Assembly: GCA_029204225.1 (NCBI GenBank)
Contig: CM055096.1
Span: 29,814,995 to 29,878,994 of the forward strand
Direction: 5' to 3'
Length of the DNA: 64,000 nucleotides
From: Diphasiastrum complanatum
Lineage: Eukaryota; Streptophyta; Lycopodiopsida; Lycopodiales; Lycopodiaceae
Position numbers and translations under genes: made by a program
Shown here: one piece after another, positions 21,579 to 33,814 of the stretch
How the letters are laid out: every line of letters starts with the position of its first letter
Numbering within the stretch: position 1 is the first letter of the stretch
The notes under the pieces: generated by a model
What the model saw: only the letters and a program-made list of their open reading frames with translations
What the model was told of the DNA's origin: nothing
Databases searched by the model: none

Positions 21579-23299
21579 AGAGAGAGAAAATGTGCTTTAC
21601 TAGCCTGGGTAGAGTACTGGGTATGAGGGGAGGTGGCAAATCCCACCAATACTATAGGGGAGTACGGGTTGAGACTCAGGGCGAGCAGCCTCCCTTGCTG
21701 GAATGTTGTCCTGGCACTCGCCTTGGCATGCCAGTGCCCCGGAGACTAGGGTCGGTCACACACTTGAAATGTAACCTTCTCAGATTAATCAATAAAGTGG
21801 GATTTTCTTCAAACTGACTCTGATTACTTTCTAGGTTTCAGTGTTCGATGAAAGCGCCAGTTGTAAGGCCGCTTCAAACTTTTTAATTTGGCACATAGCT
21901 TAGGGTTGTATCCCGGGACGCCAGCGGTATGTCGTCGGGACCATTCGGTCCGTGGCGCCAGCAGTATGCTGTCGGGACCATTTGGTCCAGAAACTGGTTG
22001 TCTCCATATCTGTCGCGGCTTGTGGTTCTGAGTATTCCTTGCATGAACGTGAATGGGTTAAGCTCTTGGGGAACGGGCTCTAACCTGTCGGCTGAGTTGG
22101 ATGGCTTGCTTGGGTGGAAGTTACCTGTTTATGGTTGTCCAGTCTGGCGTCACGCCAGGTTGGCTTCCAACACTCGTGACGAAGCTTTCAGTTGGTTAAG
22201 TCTGATGTAAGTCGGACCACTTGCTTGGAATGGATGTTACTCGTTTGTAACGAAGCTTCGAGTTGGTTAAGTTTGATGTATGTGGGGCGGCTTGCTTGGA
22301 GGGAAGTCACCCACATCGGGACCCCCGATCTGGCATGGTGCCAACTTGGATCTAAATGTTGGTTTTTGAACTTCCAGTTAAGTCTGATCGTTGTTGGCGA
22401 GTTGGCTGCTTGTATGTCAAGTGGGTTTGGACGGCAAGAGTTGAAGGCTGGGAAGCTAAGTCGTGGTTCCGGGCTCCCTTTGGGATGCCTGCGCTACACT
22501 CGCCTTGGCATGCCAGCGCCCCGGAGACTAGGGTCGGTCACACACTTGAAATGTAACCTTCTCAGATTTATCAATAAAGTGGGATTTTTCTCAAACTGAC
22601 TCTGATTACCTTCTGGGTTTCAATGTTCAGTAAAAGCGCCAGTTGTAAGGCCACTTCAAACTTTTTGATTTGGCACATAGCTGAGGGTCGTATCCCGGGA
22701 CGCCAGCGGTATGTCGTCGGGACTGTTCGGTCCATGGTGCCAGCGGTATGCTATCAGGACCATTTGGTCCAGGAACTGGTTGTCTCCATACATGTCGCGG
22801 CTTGTGGTTTTGAGTGTTTCTTGCATGAATGTGAATGGGTTAAGCTCTTGGAGAACGGGCTCTAACCTGTCAGCTAAGTTGGATGGCTTGCTTGGGTGGA
22901 AGTTATCTGTTTATGGCTGTCCAGTCTGGCGTGGCGCCAGGTTGGCTTCCAGCGCTCATGACGAAGGTTTCAGTTGGTTAAGTCTCATGTAAGTCAGACT
23001 ACTTGCTTGGAATGGATGTTACTCGTTTGTAACGAAGCTTCGAGTTGGTTAAGTTTGATGTATGTTGAGCGGCTTGCTTGGAGGGAAGTCACCCACATCG
23101 GGACCCCCGATCTGGCATGGTGCCAGGTTGGATCTCAATGTTGGTTTCAAAACTTCCAGTTGGTTAAGTCAGATCATTGTTGGCGAGTTGGCTGCTTGTA
23201 TGTCAAGTGGGTTTGGACGGCAAGAGTTGAAGGCTAGGATGCTAAGTCGTGGTTCCTGGCTCGCTTTGGGATGCCTGCGCTACATGTGGCATCAGAGCC
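21579..23299 (+). mobile_element. Plus-strand LTR with polypurine tract before and primer site after
   Basis: AGAGAGAGAAAA (21579-21590) is followed by TGTGCTTTAC, and the block ends GCTACA at 23284; TGT..ACA are LTR-type ends. TGGCATCAGAGCC (23287-23299) matches the plant primer-binding site with one change. CAATAAAG at about 21790 and 22570 could be a poly(A) signal. The LTR (about 1.69 kb) is unusually long because it contains a 782-bp tandem duplication. Having both a polypurine tract and a primer site would mean it is shared by two elements joined in tandem, or is chance. Confidence 0.55.
21717..23280 (+). repeat. 782-bp tandem duplication within the LTR
   Basis: The unit starting CTCGCCTTGGCATGCC at about 21716 repeats at about 22498, and corresponding points are consistently 782 bases apart (for example 21929 and 22711). 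The copies differ by scattered substitutions. Both keep a 93-codon open frame, probably by chance in young GC-richer repeat DNA. Confidence 0.9.
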
Positions 23300-24390
23300 A
23301 ACTAGCCAGTCAGCTATGCGGATCTCGTGAAAATGGCCACTGTTTGGAGTTCATCAGGGCAACTGTTGTGCAAGGTGTTGCCCACAGTGTAAGCTCGGGT
23401 GCGTCCACGGTTGGGGTGGTCGGCAGAACGGGGGACTTGATGAGTCAAGGTGTTGCCCTTGAGGTGTAAGCACGGTCAGTTCTGCGAGTAAAAATGCAAC
23501 GTCGCATTTTTCACATTTTTCTAAGTGCTTCAAATGTTAAGGAAATGACTCTGACAAAGTGTGGGGCAACCCTAAATCAGATTTAAGGGCACTGTCACGT
23601 TTTTCGCAAAAACCCAACATTGTCATCTTTTTGCGACACCTTCGCCTTTGGCAGTTTTAGTTCATTTCTACAGAGTGACAGTTTTGGTTTTTTTATGTAG
23701 ACAGACTGTTTATGACCAATTTCCACCGCCTATCAGCAATCAATTTCTGAATTGGATGAATGCCATCGGACACCAACCAACTGGAAATCGCCTTTGATGA
23801 CCTAATTGCTTATACTTTTTAAGAAGTTAACAAGTTCTGAAGCGATGCATCAACATTGTGAATTGTGAAGGGGCTGAGTGTTATTACACGACGCTTCATG
23901 CGCTCTTATCAAGCAGATCACAATCAAAAAGTATTGTAGTTAGCTCTCTATCAAGCTTTCAAGCTTGAACTCTCTTGAGCATTATAGCTCAATCTTTTAG
24001 AGATTTATCTTAGAGTTGTTATTGCGCTACTGCTTATCAACAAAGTTGCTTATTATCAGACTTATTCTCAGTTACTCAGAGACAACTTAGAGTGCACGAT
24101 TTCTATCCGCTATTGTATTGCGCTCATTAGCATCTGATTTTGTTTTTCTGAATTAATACTATCTTCTTATTGCATTCAGTATATGTTAGAATGCATGCAT
24201 CTCTGTATTGCTTTTGTAACTTGTAGAAATTGTCTAAGAATTCAATACTTCATGTTTGGCTACGTAATCACTTAGTATCTAGCGATTTCAGAGTTAGTTG
24301 CTAAAGATTGAATGTGATTCATCACTACTGCTTTGTTAAATTTTTGATAGGCATAGTCATGCATTGGAAGTAGGACGTTTTTGCATTGCA
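23300..24390. other. Internal/intergenic sequence, no gene recognised
   Basis: Begins as the interior of the plus-strand element (AAAATGGCCACTGTTTGG near 23330 could be a decayed gag start) and becomes AT-rich with short ORFs only. Confidence 0.4.
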
Positions 24391-24650
24391 ATTTAGCCAA
24401 GTTTCCCGTTTTTCTTAGATACTACCACAATAGGCGATATCCAATCAGTGTGTTCCATCTCGTAGATGAATCCTACATCTAGAAGCTTCTTCAACTCTTC
24501 TTGGATCAGCTGGGCGTAGTGCGGATTGGACCTATAAGGCCTACTAACTGCGGTTTTTGCACCCTCATCCAGTGGAATGGTGTGAACCACTACATCTGGC
24601 AATATGCCCTTCAGCTCAACGTAATTCCAAGCAAGACATTACTTTGTGAA
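24390..24650 (-). pseudogene. Ty3/Gypsy reverse transcriptase N-terminal fragment
   Basis: Reading minus from about 24650: L-K-G-I-L-P-D-V-V-V-H-T-I-P-L-D-E-G-A-K, then QRPYRSNPHY-like and 'LLDVGFIYE...WISPIVVVSKKNGK'. This is the conserved entry to Gypsy RT. The reading stops right after KKNGKL, before any catalytic motif. Its position and order do not fit the gag remnant at 20001-21503, so it is a separate fragment. Confidence 0.85.
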
Positions 24651-24699
24651 GCCCTCCTTTTTTGCATTTGTGTGATTGATTGCGGATGTATGAATGCTT

Positions 24700-25880
24700 G
24701 ATTGTTGTTTCCTAATCATGCTATCACATTAAAGAAGATCATTAGCTCAAGCTTTCATCCATTAATCCACAAAATCACACAATGGTAAAATAGGTGTTAG
24801 AAATCACTTTTGGAGAGATTATTAAGATCCATAGGTAGATTCTATTTCCATTGCTCCCCGGCCTTGAGAATATAAGCCTCAAGAGGAGAAGATCTAGAGC
24901 TCAAGAAGCCTAGATTCTCCAAGAAAGCCAAGATCCAAGAAGAGGATCTTCACCTTCCAAAACCATAAGCATCTTATGTGTTATCTTGTCTTGAAGCAAA
25001 TACTTGACAGATGACTTTCTTTGAGCATAATGTTAATTAAGAGGTAACAAGTTTTAGGGTTTGTCAACTTTTAGACAAAGAAGTCATGTATGATGTGTGA
25101 TGAGAATGATACTACATCTTGGTAAAAATAAATAAAAACAAATGGAACACATATAAGGATGTGCTATTGTAGTTCTACGAGAAAACTAGATATGTTTCTT
25201 GTGGTAAGAAGATGTAATGAGGTATTGCTCTACTACCCATCATTTTTGTATTGGAATCATTAGTACCTAAAGAAGGTGTATACATATTGGAAGATGGGTA
25301 GTTCTCAAGAGGCTGCTTCACCACGCATTCAGGTACGGAAATAAGTATAAAAGCATTTGTGAGTTTTGTATATTTACCCAATTCTAGGGTTTGCACCAAT
25401 ACTTCAAACACTTACAAATATGAGTTATGGTTATACATGTAATGCTAGAAGATGTGATAGGGTATATTGTTCGTAAATGTGGTTGATGTATGTAAGCTAG
25501 TACTTGTTCTAAGGTCTGGCTCTTGCGGGCTTGCATGGCATGGATTTGCCCAAGCCATAAGGTGTATGAATTCTGAATGATCTTTTTGGATGTTCTTGGG
25601 GCTAGTATGGCATGGATCTGACCTAGTACCCTACATCGATGCTGGAACGAGATCTCTTTGTACATCGTGAAGTGTGGTATTGTTTCTTATGTTTATGAGA
25701 TGTTAATGTGAGCTTAATACATTTGTTTCACCCTTATACTGATCAGTACGGCATCTACCCTGATACAGTTTTGTGTTTAGGGCAGAATGTAATGCTAATA
25801 ATGAATATCATGGTAGGGAAGATTGAACATATGATATGTGTTTGCAATTGAGCTGATAAAGTAGTGAATCTTGTTTCGGA
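24700..25880. other. Intergenic DNA, nothing recognised
   Basis: AT-rich, no ORF with a recognisable domain, no clear repeat. Confidence 0.45.
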
Positions 25881-25905
25881 CATGGATGACAATTGATGCT
25901 CAAAT

Positions 25906-27245
25906 GTGACACCTGTCTTCTCCACTATACTAACTTGTGCGGTTTTGTGTTGTGGGATGGTGGTAGGTAACAGTAAGGGTTCAAAGAGTTTGGTGTTGAC
26001 TAGTCAAGAGGGACTATGTGAAATCTTTTTAGTTTCTCTCTACATCTTTTTAGATGTAAACCCGCCGTACCTTTTGGTCGGGGTAGTACCAAACATTTGC
26101 CTTTACTTGGATTTTATGGATTTTACTTTGATTCTATTAAAAAGAAAGATACCCTGAACATTGTTGAGAATATCTTTATAGACCTCCCTAACTATGTTGA
26201 ACGCATTGCTAAGGAAGAAAAAATTTGCAATTCTCATATTCAGATATTTTTTGCTTGTTTGGAAAAAGAAAATAGTGCTTTGACTATTGATATGTCCCCC
26301 CTCTTACCACTACCATTGATCTTTATTGAAGACCTTCATGAGGATAGTGCTTCCCAACTAGAATCCTTCTCACAAAAAGTCTGTAAAGCCGACAATTAGT
26401 CTTTCTTTGAGTTTTGTCAAGCTAAGAGCTGCCAAGTACCTCTGGCGCCTGGCCGTACTATTGAGTTTAAGTCTGCCAAAACTGCCTACAAGCTATGGAG
26501 CCTTCCGTTTGTAAATTTTTTGGCACCAATCTTATTTGAACTTTGGATTGCTCTTACCCATCTTACTGATGTTGAAGTCCAGACCTGCAAACAAGCCGCT
26601 TTGCATAAGAATCTCACTTTTGAGACCCCTATTGCCTTTGATATTGTCATAAAAATGAGTAGATTTGAGTCTTCGAGATGTCCTTTTGAAAAAACCTGGG
26701 CTAGAACTAGGGGCCAATTTGAAACTGGTTTTAACATAATGAACCTGCATCAATCTAGGATCTCAAACTAGAAAAGACCTTTCTTTAAATGTAGATGCGG
26801 TGACAAATGCAAAAATAATTATTCTATTATCTGGTTTGATCACGCTATCTGGTTTATGATGAATAATCTTGCCAAATTCTTTCGTGGTGCTTCCCTACAT
26901 AACCAATTGAATATTTTTTTTCTTTGGCTACATAAACCTACAAGAGATGTTGTTAAAGCCCACCTTGCTTTTATTTACATTATACATCACATGATTGATG
27001 TCGCCATAGAACTCACCAATGATTCTACTGCTAAGCTTCTAGCACACCTTGATGAAGCCGAAAACATCCACAAAATTGAACTTTTTTTTAAAAAGCCCAG
27101 TTTTTCTACCTTACAAGATAAATACTTCCAGAATACATGCAAGAGATCAAGGTCCCTCAATTTGAACAATCCAAGCTCGGTTATGTCAAGCAACGGCAAC
27201 TAGAAAAGGAAGTACTTTCCTAATAAAGGCAATGCAAGACAAAGC
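25906..27245 (+). pseudogene. 5' part of a decayed RT-encoding element, split by an LTR element
   Basis: Plus-strand open stretches (26097-26399, 26520-26771, 26856-27203) are separated by stops, including an 'ADN-TAG-SFFEFC' stop. They have no domain I recognise. They run up to the LTR insertion at 27251, and the RT-like sequence resumes on the same strand right after it (34350), so this is probably the upstream part of the same relic. Confidence 0.4.
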
Positions 27246-27250
27246 AATAG

Positions 27251-27788
27251 TGTGTCATTTACTTTTCATACATCAGTGCTTTTCAAAGCAATATAATATC
27301 CATTGTAAGCTTTGTAGGCCCAAAAGGAGCTATTAGCCTTAATAACAAGGTGGTTCCCTCTTTAGGCCCTCCAAAGTAATTAATAAGGATAATAGGCCAA
27401 CAAGGGCCCAATGTAGTTTGAATAATACTTAACAAGGACTAACTATCCCTCAAGATAGTTATGTATAGTTAAGTAAGAGCATTGTCTGAAACTAGGGAAG
27501 AGACATCATTTTATGAATCTTTTGGCTCATTTGCAAGTGAGAGCTTCTAGCTTCCTTGTGAATGTGAGCCATAGGGATCTCCATTGCTAGGTCTCATGTG
27601 CCCTATCCACATGAATCAATGCTCATGTTCATATCTTGTACTCTTTCTTTCATTACTAATGTGATTCTATGGTGATCTCCATGTTTCTAGCTTTCTATTG
27701 ATATGCTATCATGATTGTCTTGTTCTCTTCTTGCTTCTAGCTTTACTTCCATTGTAATTGCTATTAGTTTGGGATTTGGCACATGACA
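27251..27788 (+). repeat. 5' LTR of the 7.1-kb element
   Basis: 538 bp, TGTCAT...ATGACA, directly followed by spacer TTTCT and the primer-like site. Confidence 0.88.
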
Positions 27789-27793
27789 TTTCT

Positions 27794-27809
27794 TGGTATC
27801 AGAACATAG
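27794..27809 (+). promoter_or_regulatory. Primer-binding site
   Basis: TGGTATCAGAACATAG, like the plant initiator-tRNA primer site but with AA where GC is usual. Confidence 0.7.
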
Positions 27810-28484
27810 ATCCATGATTCATGATGATTCTATGAGAATTCCATTAGATTTGATGAGTTTGTTGTTTTTGTAGCTTTCTTTTTGCTAATTTTTAACGTTG
27901 AATTTTTCAGTTTTGTTCAGACGAATTTTTAGCATTCAATTTCGTTTTTTATTTCTAATTTGGTTCAATATTTTGTGGAGCTTTGCTTTGCTTTAATTTT
28001 CACCAATTTTCAAGACAATTGGATAAGAGATGCAAAAGTTATTGCACTTTTCCCAAGAGCTGTCAAAATAGGTGACTAGAATCTTGCCTTCACTTGATTT
28101 GAATTTTTCAGATTTGATCTGAGTTTTTATTTCTAGTTTCCTTCCATAGGATTTTAGAGCTCTAGTTTTGTTAGTTTTTTTTCTTCAAAATTTTTAGTCC
28201 TGTTCTACTGTTATTTTGACCTATGAAACCACATTCAATTATTGATCTCATACTATAGCCTGATAGAGCTTATTGTTAGCTTTTCAGAGGTACTGAGTTT
28301 GTTTGATTTGGATCAGTATTGAGGAAGTTATGGTCAAATTTCTAGAGATGGGTCAGATTAGCCAGAATCTTGCAAAAAAAATTTATAAGCGAGAGAGAAG
28401 CACTTCAAATTTTCATATTTCAAGTTTAGTTTTCTTTGTAAATTTTTTTCACATTTTTCATTTTGAAGTTTTATTAAAAAAAAC

Positions 28485-28537
28485 CAAACCTAACCCTAAC
28501 TACCTAAAGCCCTAACCCTAAACCCTAACCTAAACCT
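28485..28537 (+). repeat. Interstitial telomere-like repeats
   Basis: Degenerate CCCTAAA/CCCTAA units (AAGCCCTAACCCTAAACCCT), the complement of the plant telomere repeat TTTAGGG, lie in the leader of the 7.1-kb element. Confidence 0.85.
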
Positions 28538-29131
28538 ATTCAACTCCCCTAGAGTTTTCAGAAAGTGAGGAAGAAAATGAACTGCTCCTGCGCAGCACAT
28601 TTTCTCATCATAGTTGTTGCCGACTAATATTCTATGCAGCTTCAGAACATTAAAACTTCACACTCCTTCCAAATAACCTGAACAATGCTGCTTTCTTCTA
28701 CTAATGTCCGCTTCCAGCAAGTGTTACCAAGCCATGTATCACTTGTTCGCTGCGCAATATCTTAGCAGCAAAGACGCTCCCAAATATCACGCTTGCTGCA
28801 CTACAAATCAAAACTCATTGCTGACAGCTATGTAACAAATTGCGCATCGGCATAAAAGATGAATGCAAAGGAGTTGTGATAAGCCTGCACCGCCTGAATT
28901 CTGCTTATCATTGTAATCAGGTAATTGCGAAATGGAACTAGTATGAGATTGTGGGAAGCAGCAGCAGCAATGAATTTGCGAAAGAAGCGTGGTTAAGCGG
29001 TGATCGGTGAAAGATCGTGGATGATAAGACGACGACGATGGCGATGGCGATCTCCGTGATGCAGCAACAACAGTAGTGACACTGAAGACTTAGCTAAAAT
29101 TTTAAAATTTAATCAAATTTAATTCCTTCGG

Positions 29132-29132
<1 letters not shown>

Positions 29133-29162
<30 letters not shown>

Positions 29163-29590
29163 GCTTGTTTGTTCGCATGCAGCGATGGCGCTGAGAATCG
29201 ACGAGTAAAGCTAAAGGAGTTGTTCGCATACCAGTAAGTATTGTTTTAATAACAGATCATGGCGCTTGCAGCTAATTCTGCTGCAATGACACATCAGACA
29301 TAGTGTCGGCACCATCCCTGATTGTTGCGGCAGTAGCAGATTTGGAGTGATGCTTCCTCGCTGATGCATCTCCACAGCAGTGCCAATGGCATCACGCAGC
29401 TTTCTGTCGGCTACTCTCTCTCTTTCTCTAACCGTCGGCTACCTCCTCTCTCGCTCTCTAAGAGTCGCCTACCTCTTCTCTCTCTCTACCTTCACGTCGG
29501 CTACCTCCTCTCTCTCTAAATGCGTCGGTTGAGATTTTCTCTTTCTAAATTTTGTCTATTGAAATTTTCTCTCTTTTTTCTCTCTCTAGC
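29133..29590. repeat. (CT)n tract and degenerate GTCGGCTACCTC repeats
   Basis: A (CT)n tract at about 29135-29161 is followed from 29405 by about four imperfect units GTCGGCTAC-CTCCTCTCTCTC, ending in general pyrimidine-rich DNA. Confidence 0.8.
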
Positions 29591-30241
29591 CCGATCCCCT
29601 CTGTTGTCACAAATTTTTTTTTTTTTACTAGCACTCAAATTACACCACAAGAGCAACTGATAAAAGAAATTTGCCGACAATTTTCGGATTTTTGACGGTT
29701 TTTTCTATTCTTCTACGAGCACAGGGATGTTTCATGGATTTCAAAGTGTTCTCCAATTTGTAAAAAAAAATTTAAAGCCCCCCCTTTCTAAGTTGTATAT
29801 AATCCATTTTACCAGTTTTTTTTTAATTTTCGTAACTTCTTTGTTTGAGCTCAGATCCCAGTGCTATAAAAACAAATCGTGATCAGAAAGATGAGCCTGA
29901 CACTGCTAAGTTATTAAAATTGTTTCATTATTACTTTTCAAATTTCTTTTAAAACCCCTTTTCTTGAGTCAGATTTTACGTGTTTTTATTAGTTATTTTT
30001 TGAAGTTCCATATCTTTTCCGTTTGAGTTCAGAATTCGATGCTATAAAAAGCAAAAGTCCTCAATTTCATATAAACTTCAAGGTTTTGCCATTCTCAATT
30101 TTACTCATTGTAGAACTCTTAGTTTTAACTGGGTGGAGAAACTGCCAAGAGCTTATTTCCTTGCAAAAATTAAACTTCGCAATTTTTTCTATAAGGGTCC
30201 TTCTAAATTTTCAGACTCATATTCTCCCTTGATTTGTCAAA

Positions 30242-31069
30242 ATGGATTCTAATTTTGACTATGAGGTGGAATTTGATAATCAATCTGAATGTGATGACCA
30301 ATCATATTGTGATTATCAGTATGAGGAGTAGAATGATGGTATTTCAAATCAATATTATCAGTATGGAGAGCACAATGACAATAATTCAGATCAATATGAG
30401 CAACACGACTCATATGGAGACTGTTTGAGTGATGATGAGAACTATTCTGACCAACATAAAAACCATGAGCTACACCAGTCAAATCAATCTAATATTGATG
30501 GTGGTTTTTATAGTAGTGACAGTGATGATGAGCTATATTCACGACAATCAAAACATCATCGCAATTCACAAGGTGATGAGCACGCACTGCGGTACATGAG
30601 TTCTGTGTGCCAACTTGAACAATCGTCATCTCATGTGCAACGTTGCATACAGAATAGCACTTTCAATAATGCCACTCCTCATACCCATTGTGGTTCACCA
30701 TTACTATTGTTCAATGGACAATCGAGCCATACTGCAGAGGTGACAGAAGAACTGTAGGTTTCGAACCAACAAGAAAACGTACTAGATAAACTGCAGGCCA
30801 CACAAGATTTGATAGTTGGAATGTTGCAAGAAATGAGACAAGGTCGGCAAGTAAGGAAACAGAATCGACAAGATGATGAGGTGAAATGGACAAAATTGTT
30901 TGTTAGCCTAGCTGGTGGGCAAGACAAAATTGTGGGAGCTGATCAAAGATGTAATGAGCCATCTACTTCATTCCAGCTACAATCTCCATCACAAAATGTA
31001 ACACCTTCTCAAGATGTCCAGAGAATTGACATGAAAGGTATTGTTGAAATATTGGAAAAATCTATCTAA
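30242..31069 (+). pseudogene. ORF1 of the 7.1-kb element, gag-position protein of unknown family
   Basis: One frame of about 275 codons starting MDSNFDYEVEF, interrupted only by two TAG codons (30329-30331 and 30755-30757), the second in 'EEL-TAG-VSNQQEN'. The N-terminal two thirds are very rich in Asp, Glu, Asn, Gln, Ser and His. The last third has a basic, possibly helical segment (LIVGMLQEMRQGRQVRKQNRQ). No zinc knuckle or known gag core is visible, so gag identity rests on position only. Confidence 0.5.
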
Positions 31070-31286
31070 TGTTGTAAGTAGGGGATCTTGAAATGCCAAA
31101 GATGAATTGAGCTCTTTTGGCTTAGTAAAGACTCATCTTAGAATAAAATATTCAAGGTAGGTAGAAGTAGAAACTCGAACTACCATAGGAATTGTCATTT
31201 GTACTTTGCATGCCACATTTAATGCATGAAAATACTAGGTGGCACAATTAGACATATTGAGGTGGCTTGAATAAGTCTAGATAGCT

Positions 31287-32566
31287 TGAGAGGTGGATTC
31301 ATAACTCCAATTCAACTCAAAGCAGGAGGAGAGTCCATGGATCTATATATATGTGATGTACTCTCATTGAGAAGATGATGATTTTTGTGTGTAATGCAAA
31401 TTTGGAGACTAAGCTCTTTGTGCCCTCTCTCTCTACTCGAGTTTGTACTTTCATATTCTCTCTCTAGCCGAGTTGAGGCATTTATTGTACTTAGTTTCAT
31501 GTTTTGTTGACAAATCTTGCTTGTAACACAATAATATTTCTTGTATGATCAGCTTTCCTATTGTCAATCAATGCTAGTTTGATCTTTATGGTATTATTGG
31601 GCTTAGGAGATCAAAAGTACATGTGTAGGGCATCCCACACGTGTGAATTCAACATGGTATCAGAGCCTACCTAGGATTTACAAGCAAATCTAATCAAAAA
31701 GTTTGCAAATTTGATCAGATTTCAAGCTAGAAATTGTCTAGATTCTACTTTCTAGCTAGTTTGCAGTTTTCTGGTGATTTAGAGCTTCAAATCACTTTGA
31801 ATGATCCAGATCAGGTACTGTACAGAATTTCAGGTGCAGGCACGTGTGAAATCTGCCCATTTTCAATTTGGTGGTTCTCTCTCACCTTAGATCCAAATTT
31901 CATGCAATTTTGCCCACTAGAAAGCTAGAAATGTGTAGAATCTGCTACAATTTGAATCATGATAGTTGGATAAGCCAATCAAAAGCTATAAGCTTTTGAA
32001 TAGTCGTAGGTAGGGCGCCTAGACCTGTGGCAAATCGTGAGTACATGTCATTTATTGCTTGAATGATCACAAAAATCATCCAGAAGTTGACCAATCTCAT
32101 CTATATGTGATTTAGGCAAAATTTAGAGGATCTAGGCAAATTGTTTCTTACAAATAGATTGTATTTGAGTCAATTTGACATTTTTTGGAGTATTTCACTG
32201 AGAGGTGGATTCATAACTCCAATTCAACTCAAAGGAAGAGGAGAGTCCATGGATCTATATATATGTGATGTACTCTCATTGAGAAGATGATGATTTTTGT
32301 GTGTAATGCAAATTTGGAGACTAAGCTCTTTGTGCCCTCTCTCTCTACTCGAGTTTGTACTTTCATATTCTCTCTCTAGCTGAGTTGAGGCATTTATTGT
32401 ACTTAGGTTCATGTTTTGTTGACAGATCTTGCTTGTAACACAATAATATTTCTTGTATGATTAGCTTTCCTATTGTCAATCAATGCTAGTTTGATCTTTA
32501 TGGTATTGTTGGGCTTAGGAGATCAAAAGTACATGTGTAGGGCATCCCACACGTGTGAATTCAACA
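31287..32566 (+). mobile_element. TRIM-like element nested in the 7.1-kb element
   Basis: Two 368-bp LTRs (31287-31654 and 32199-32566) start TGAGAGG, end TTCAACA and differ at about seven positions (~98% identity by eye). TGGTATCAGAGCC follows the first LTR at 31655-31667. The 544-bp interior has no coding capacity. No matching target duplication is visible (TAGCT versus TGTGT) and the polypurine tract is weak, so the copy may derive from recombination between two insertions. Confidence 0.85.
31655..31667 (+). promoter_or_regulatory. Primer-binding site of the TRIM-like element
   Basis: TGGTATCAGAGCC directly after the CA end of the first LTR; exact plant-type initiator-tRNA primer site. 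Confidence 0.88.
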
Positions 32567-32567
32567 T

Positions 32568-33197
32568 GTGTGCCAACGAATGTTCATCAAAATGTCCAAC
32601 AAAGAGGTGAAGTTTCAAGAATATCAACATTTTGAGGATGATGAACAATCTGATAATGGAAGTCAAGACTCAAATCAAGGAGAGCAAATTGATATTGATT
32701 CCGAAGGAACAGTCAACATTGGGAACTTGCTACAATCATGCCTTGGAAATCAAAATGGTAGTGATCAAGAGGAAATGTCTGGTATGGAAGATCCAATGCA
32801 GGAAATGAATTCAAATGAATCTGATGATTCTTCATCAAGATCATCAGAGGATGAACCAAAAGTGCAATTTGATGAGGAAAAGCAGTTACCAATGATGGAA
32901 AAGCCTATTCAACAGATGGATCAGCCAACTTCATCAACAGCTCTTGATTCCCCATTGAATTCACAGGAAATGGACAATCAACATTTATGCAGTGCTATGT
33001 CAATGCAAGGACATCGAAAATCAGCTGAGGACAACAAACTTGATGCGGAGGATTATGAGGACAATATTTTTGTTCTCAATATTGATTTTCAATTGAGCAG
33101 TACAAAGGCCAGTTCAGACAATGAAGTTGTCAATGAGGCAAATCACTCAAGGACCCTATCTTCCTTGAGATCACCAAAATTATCACATCACATTTAA
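32568..33197 (+). pseudogene. ORF2 of the 7.1-kb element, acidic protein of unknown family
   Basis: About 200 codons without a stop, likely from the ATG giving MSNKEVKFQEYQ (32589). Strongly acidic and Ser/Gln-rich (EDDEQSDNGSQDS, SDDSSSRSSEDEPK), resembling a disordered regulatory or linker protein rather than gag or pol. The beginning may have been lost to the TRIM insertion just upstream. Confidence 0.4.
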
Positions 33198-33206
33198 CTA
33201 GAAAAC

Positions 33207-33780
33207 TTGTCTGAAACATCTTGTGAAATGGGACTAACAGACAAGGATACAACTTATCTATATGAACGTTTCACATTCAGTATAGAATGCACAACAAAAT
33301 GTGATGAAACTTGTATTATACAAGTTCCTAAGTTGGAGATTGATTATGCCAATAATTCCTTCATGCAGGATCTTCACAGTTCAGATGCAAGGCTTATGGT
33401 TATCATTGAAGCATTTGGATTGAACAACAAAGTGACTACCCAACAACATGGCAAAATCTTCAGACCAGCACAGCCAGATGCAATGCTAAAATATGATCCT
33501 AAAGGAATTGGATAGATGATCCAATTTATTACAATGTCGAAGAAGCAGACAAACGAGGATATTGTGATTTGAGTGTCAAAAAGCAATATGGTGCTTCATC
33601 CGTCTCTTCTTCGGCCATCTTTTCGTCTTCATGGAAACAAGTATTACAGTCTGAAGCTAGCAAAATGGATTCAATTCGATAGCTATGGATCTGTAATGCA
33701 GTAGTACTTTTTCTACGACGACACATCATCCATCGTAATTACTTAACCGAGGCGATCAAGGTGATCAAACAAGCGTCTTC
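33207..33780 (+). pseudogene. ORF3 of the 7.1-kb element, unknown
   Basis: After a stop at 33197 the coding-like sequence continues (33207-33515), then shifts frame (DDPIYYNVEEADKRGYCDLS at about 33517-33576) up to about 33680. It has a Cys-containing segment (IECTTKCDETCIIQVPKLE) and no family I recognise. It may be the C-terminal part of ORF2 after frameshifts. Confidence 0.35.
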
Positions 33781-33814
33781 ATTTTTTAGGACAAAAATGT
33801 TTAAGTAGGGGAAG

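Noticed and set aside
21929..22992. A 93-codon ORF conserved in two copies
   Set aside because: The conservation follows the 782-bp LTR duplication; no domain, and other frames are open as well.
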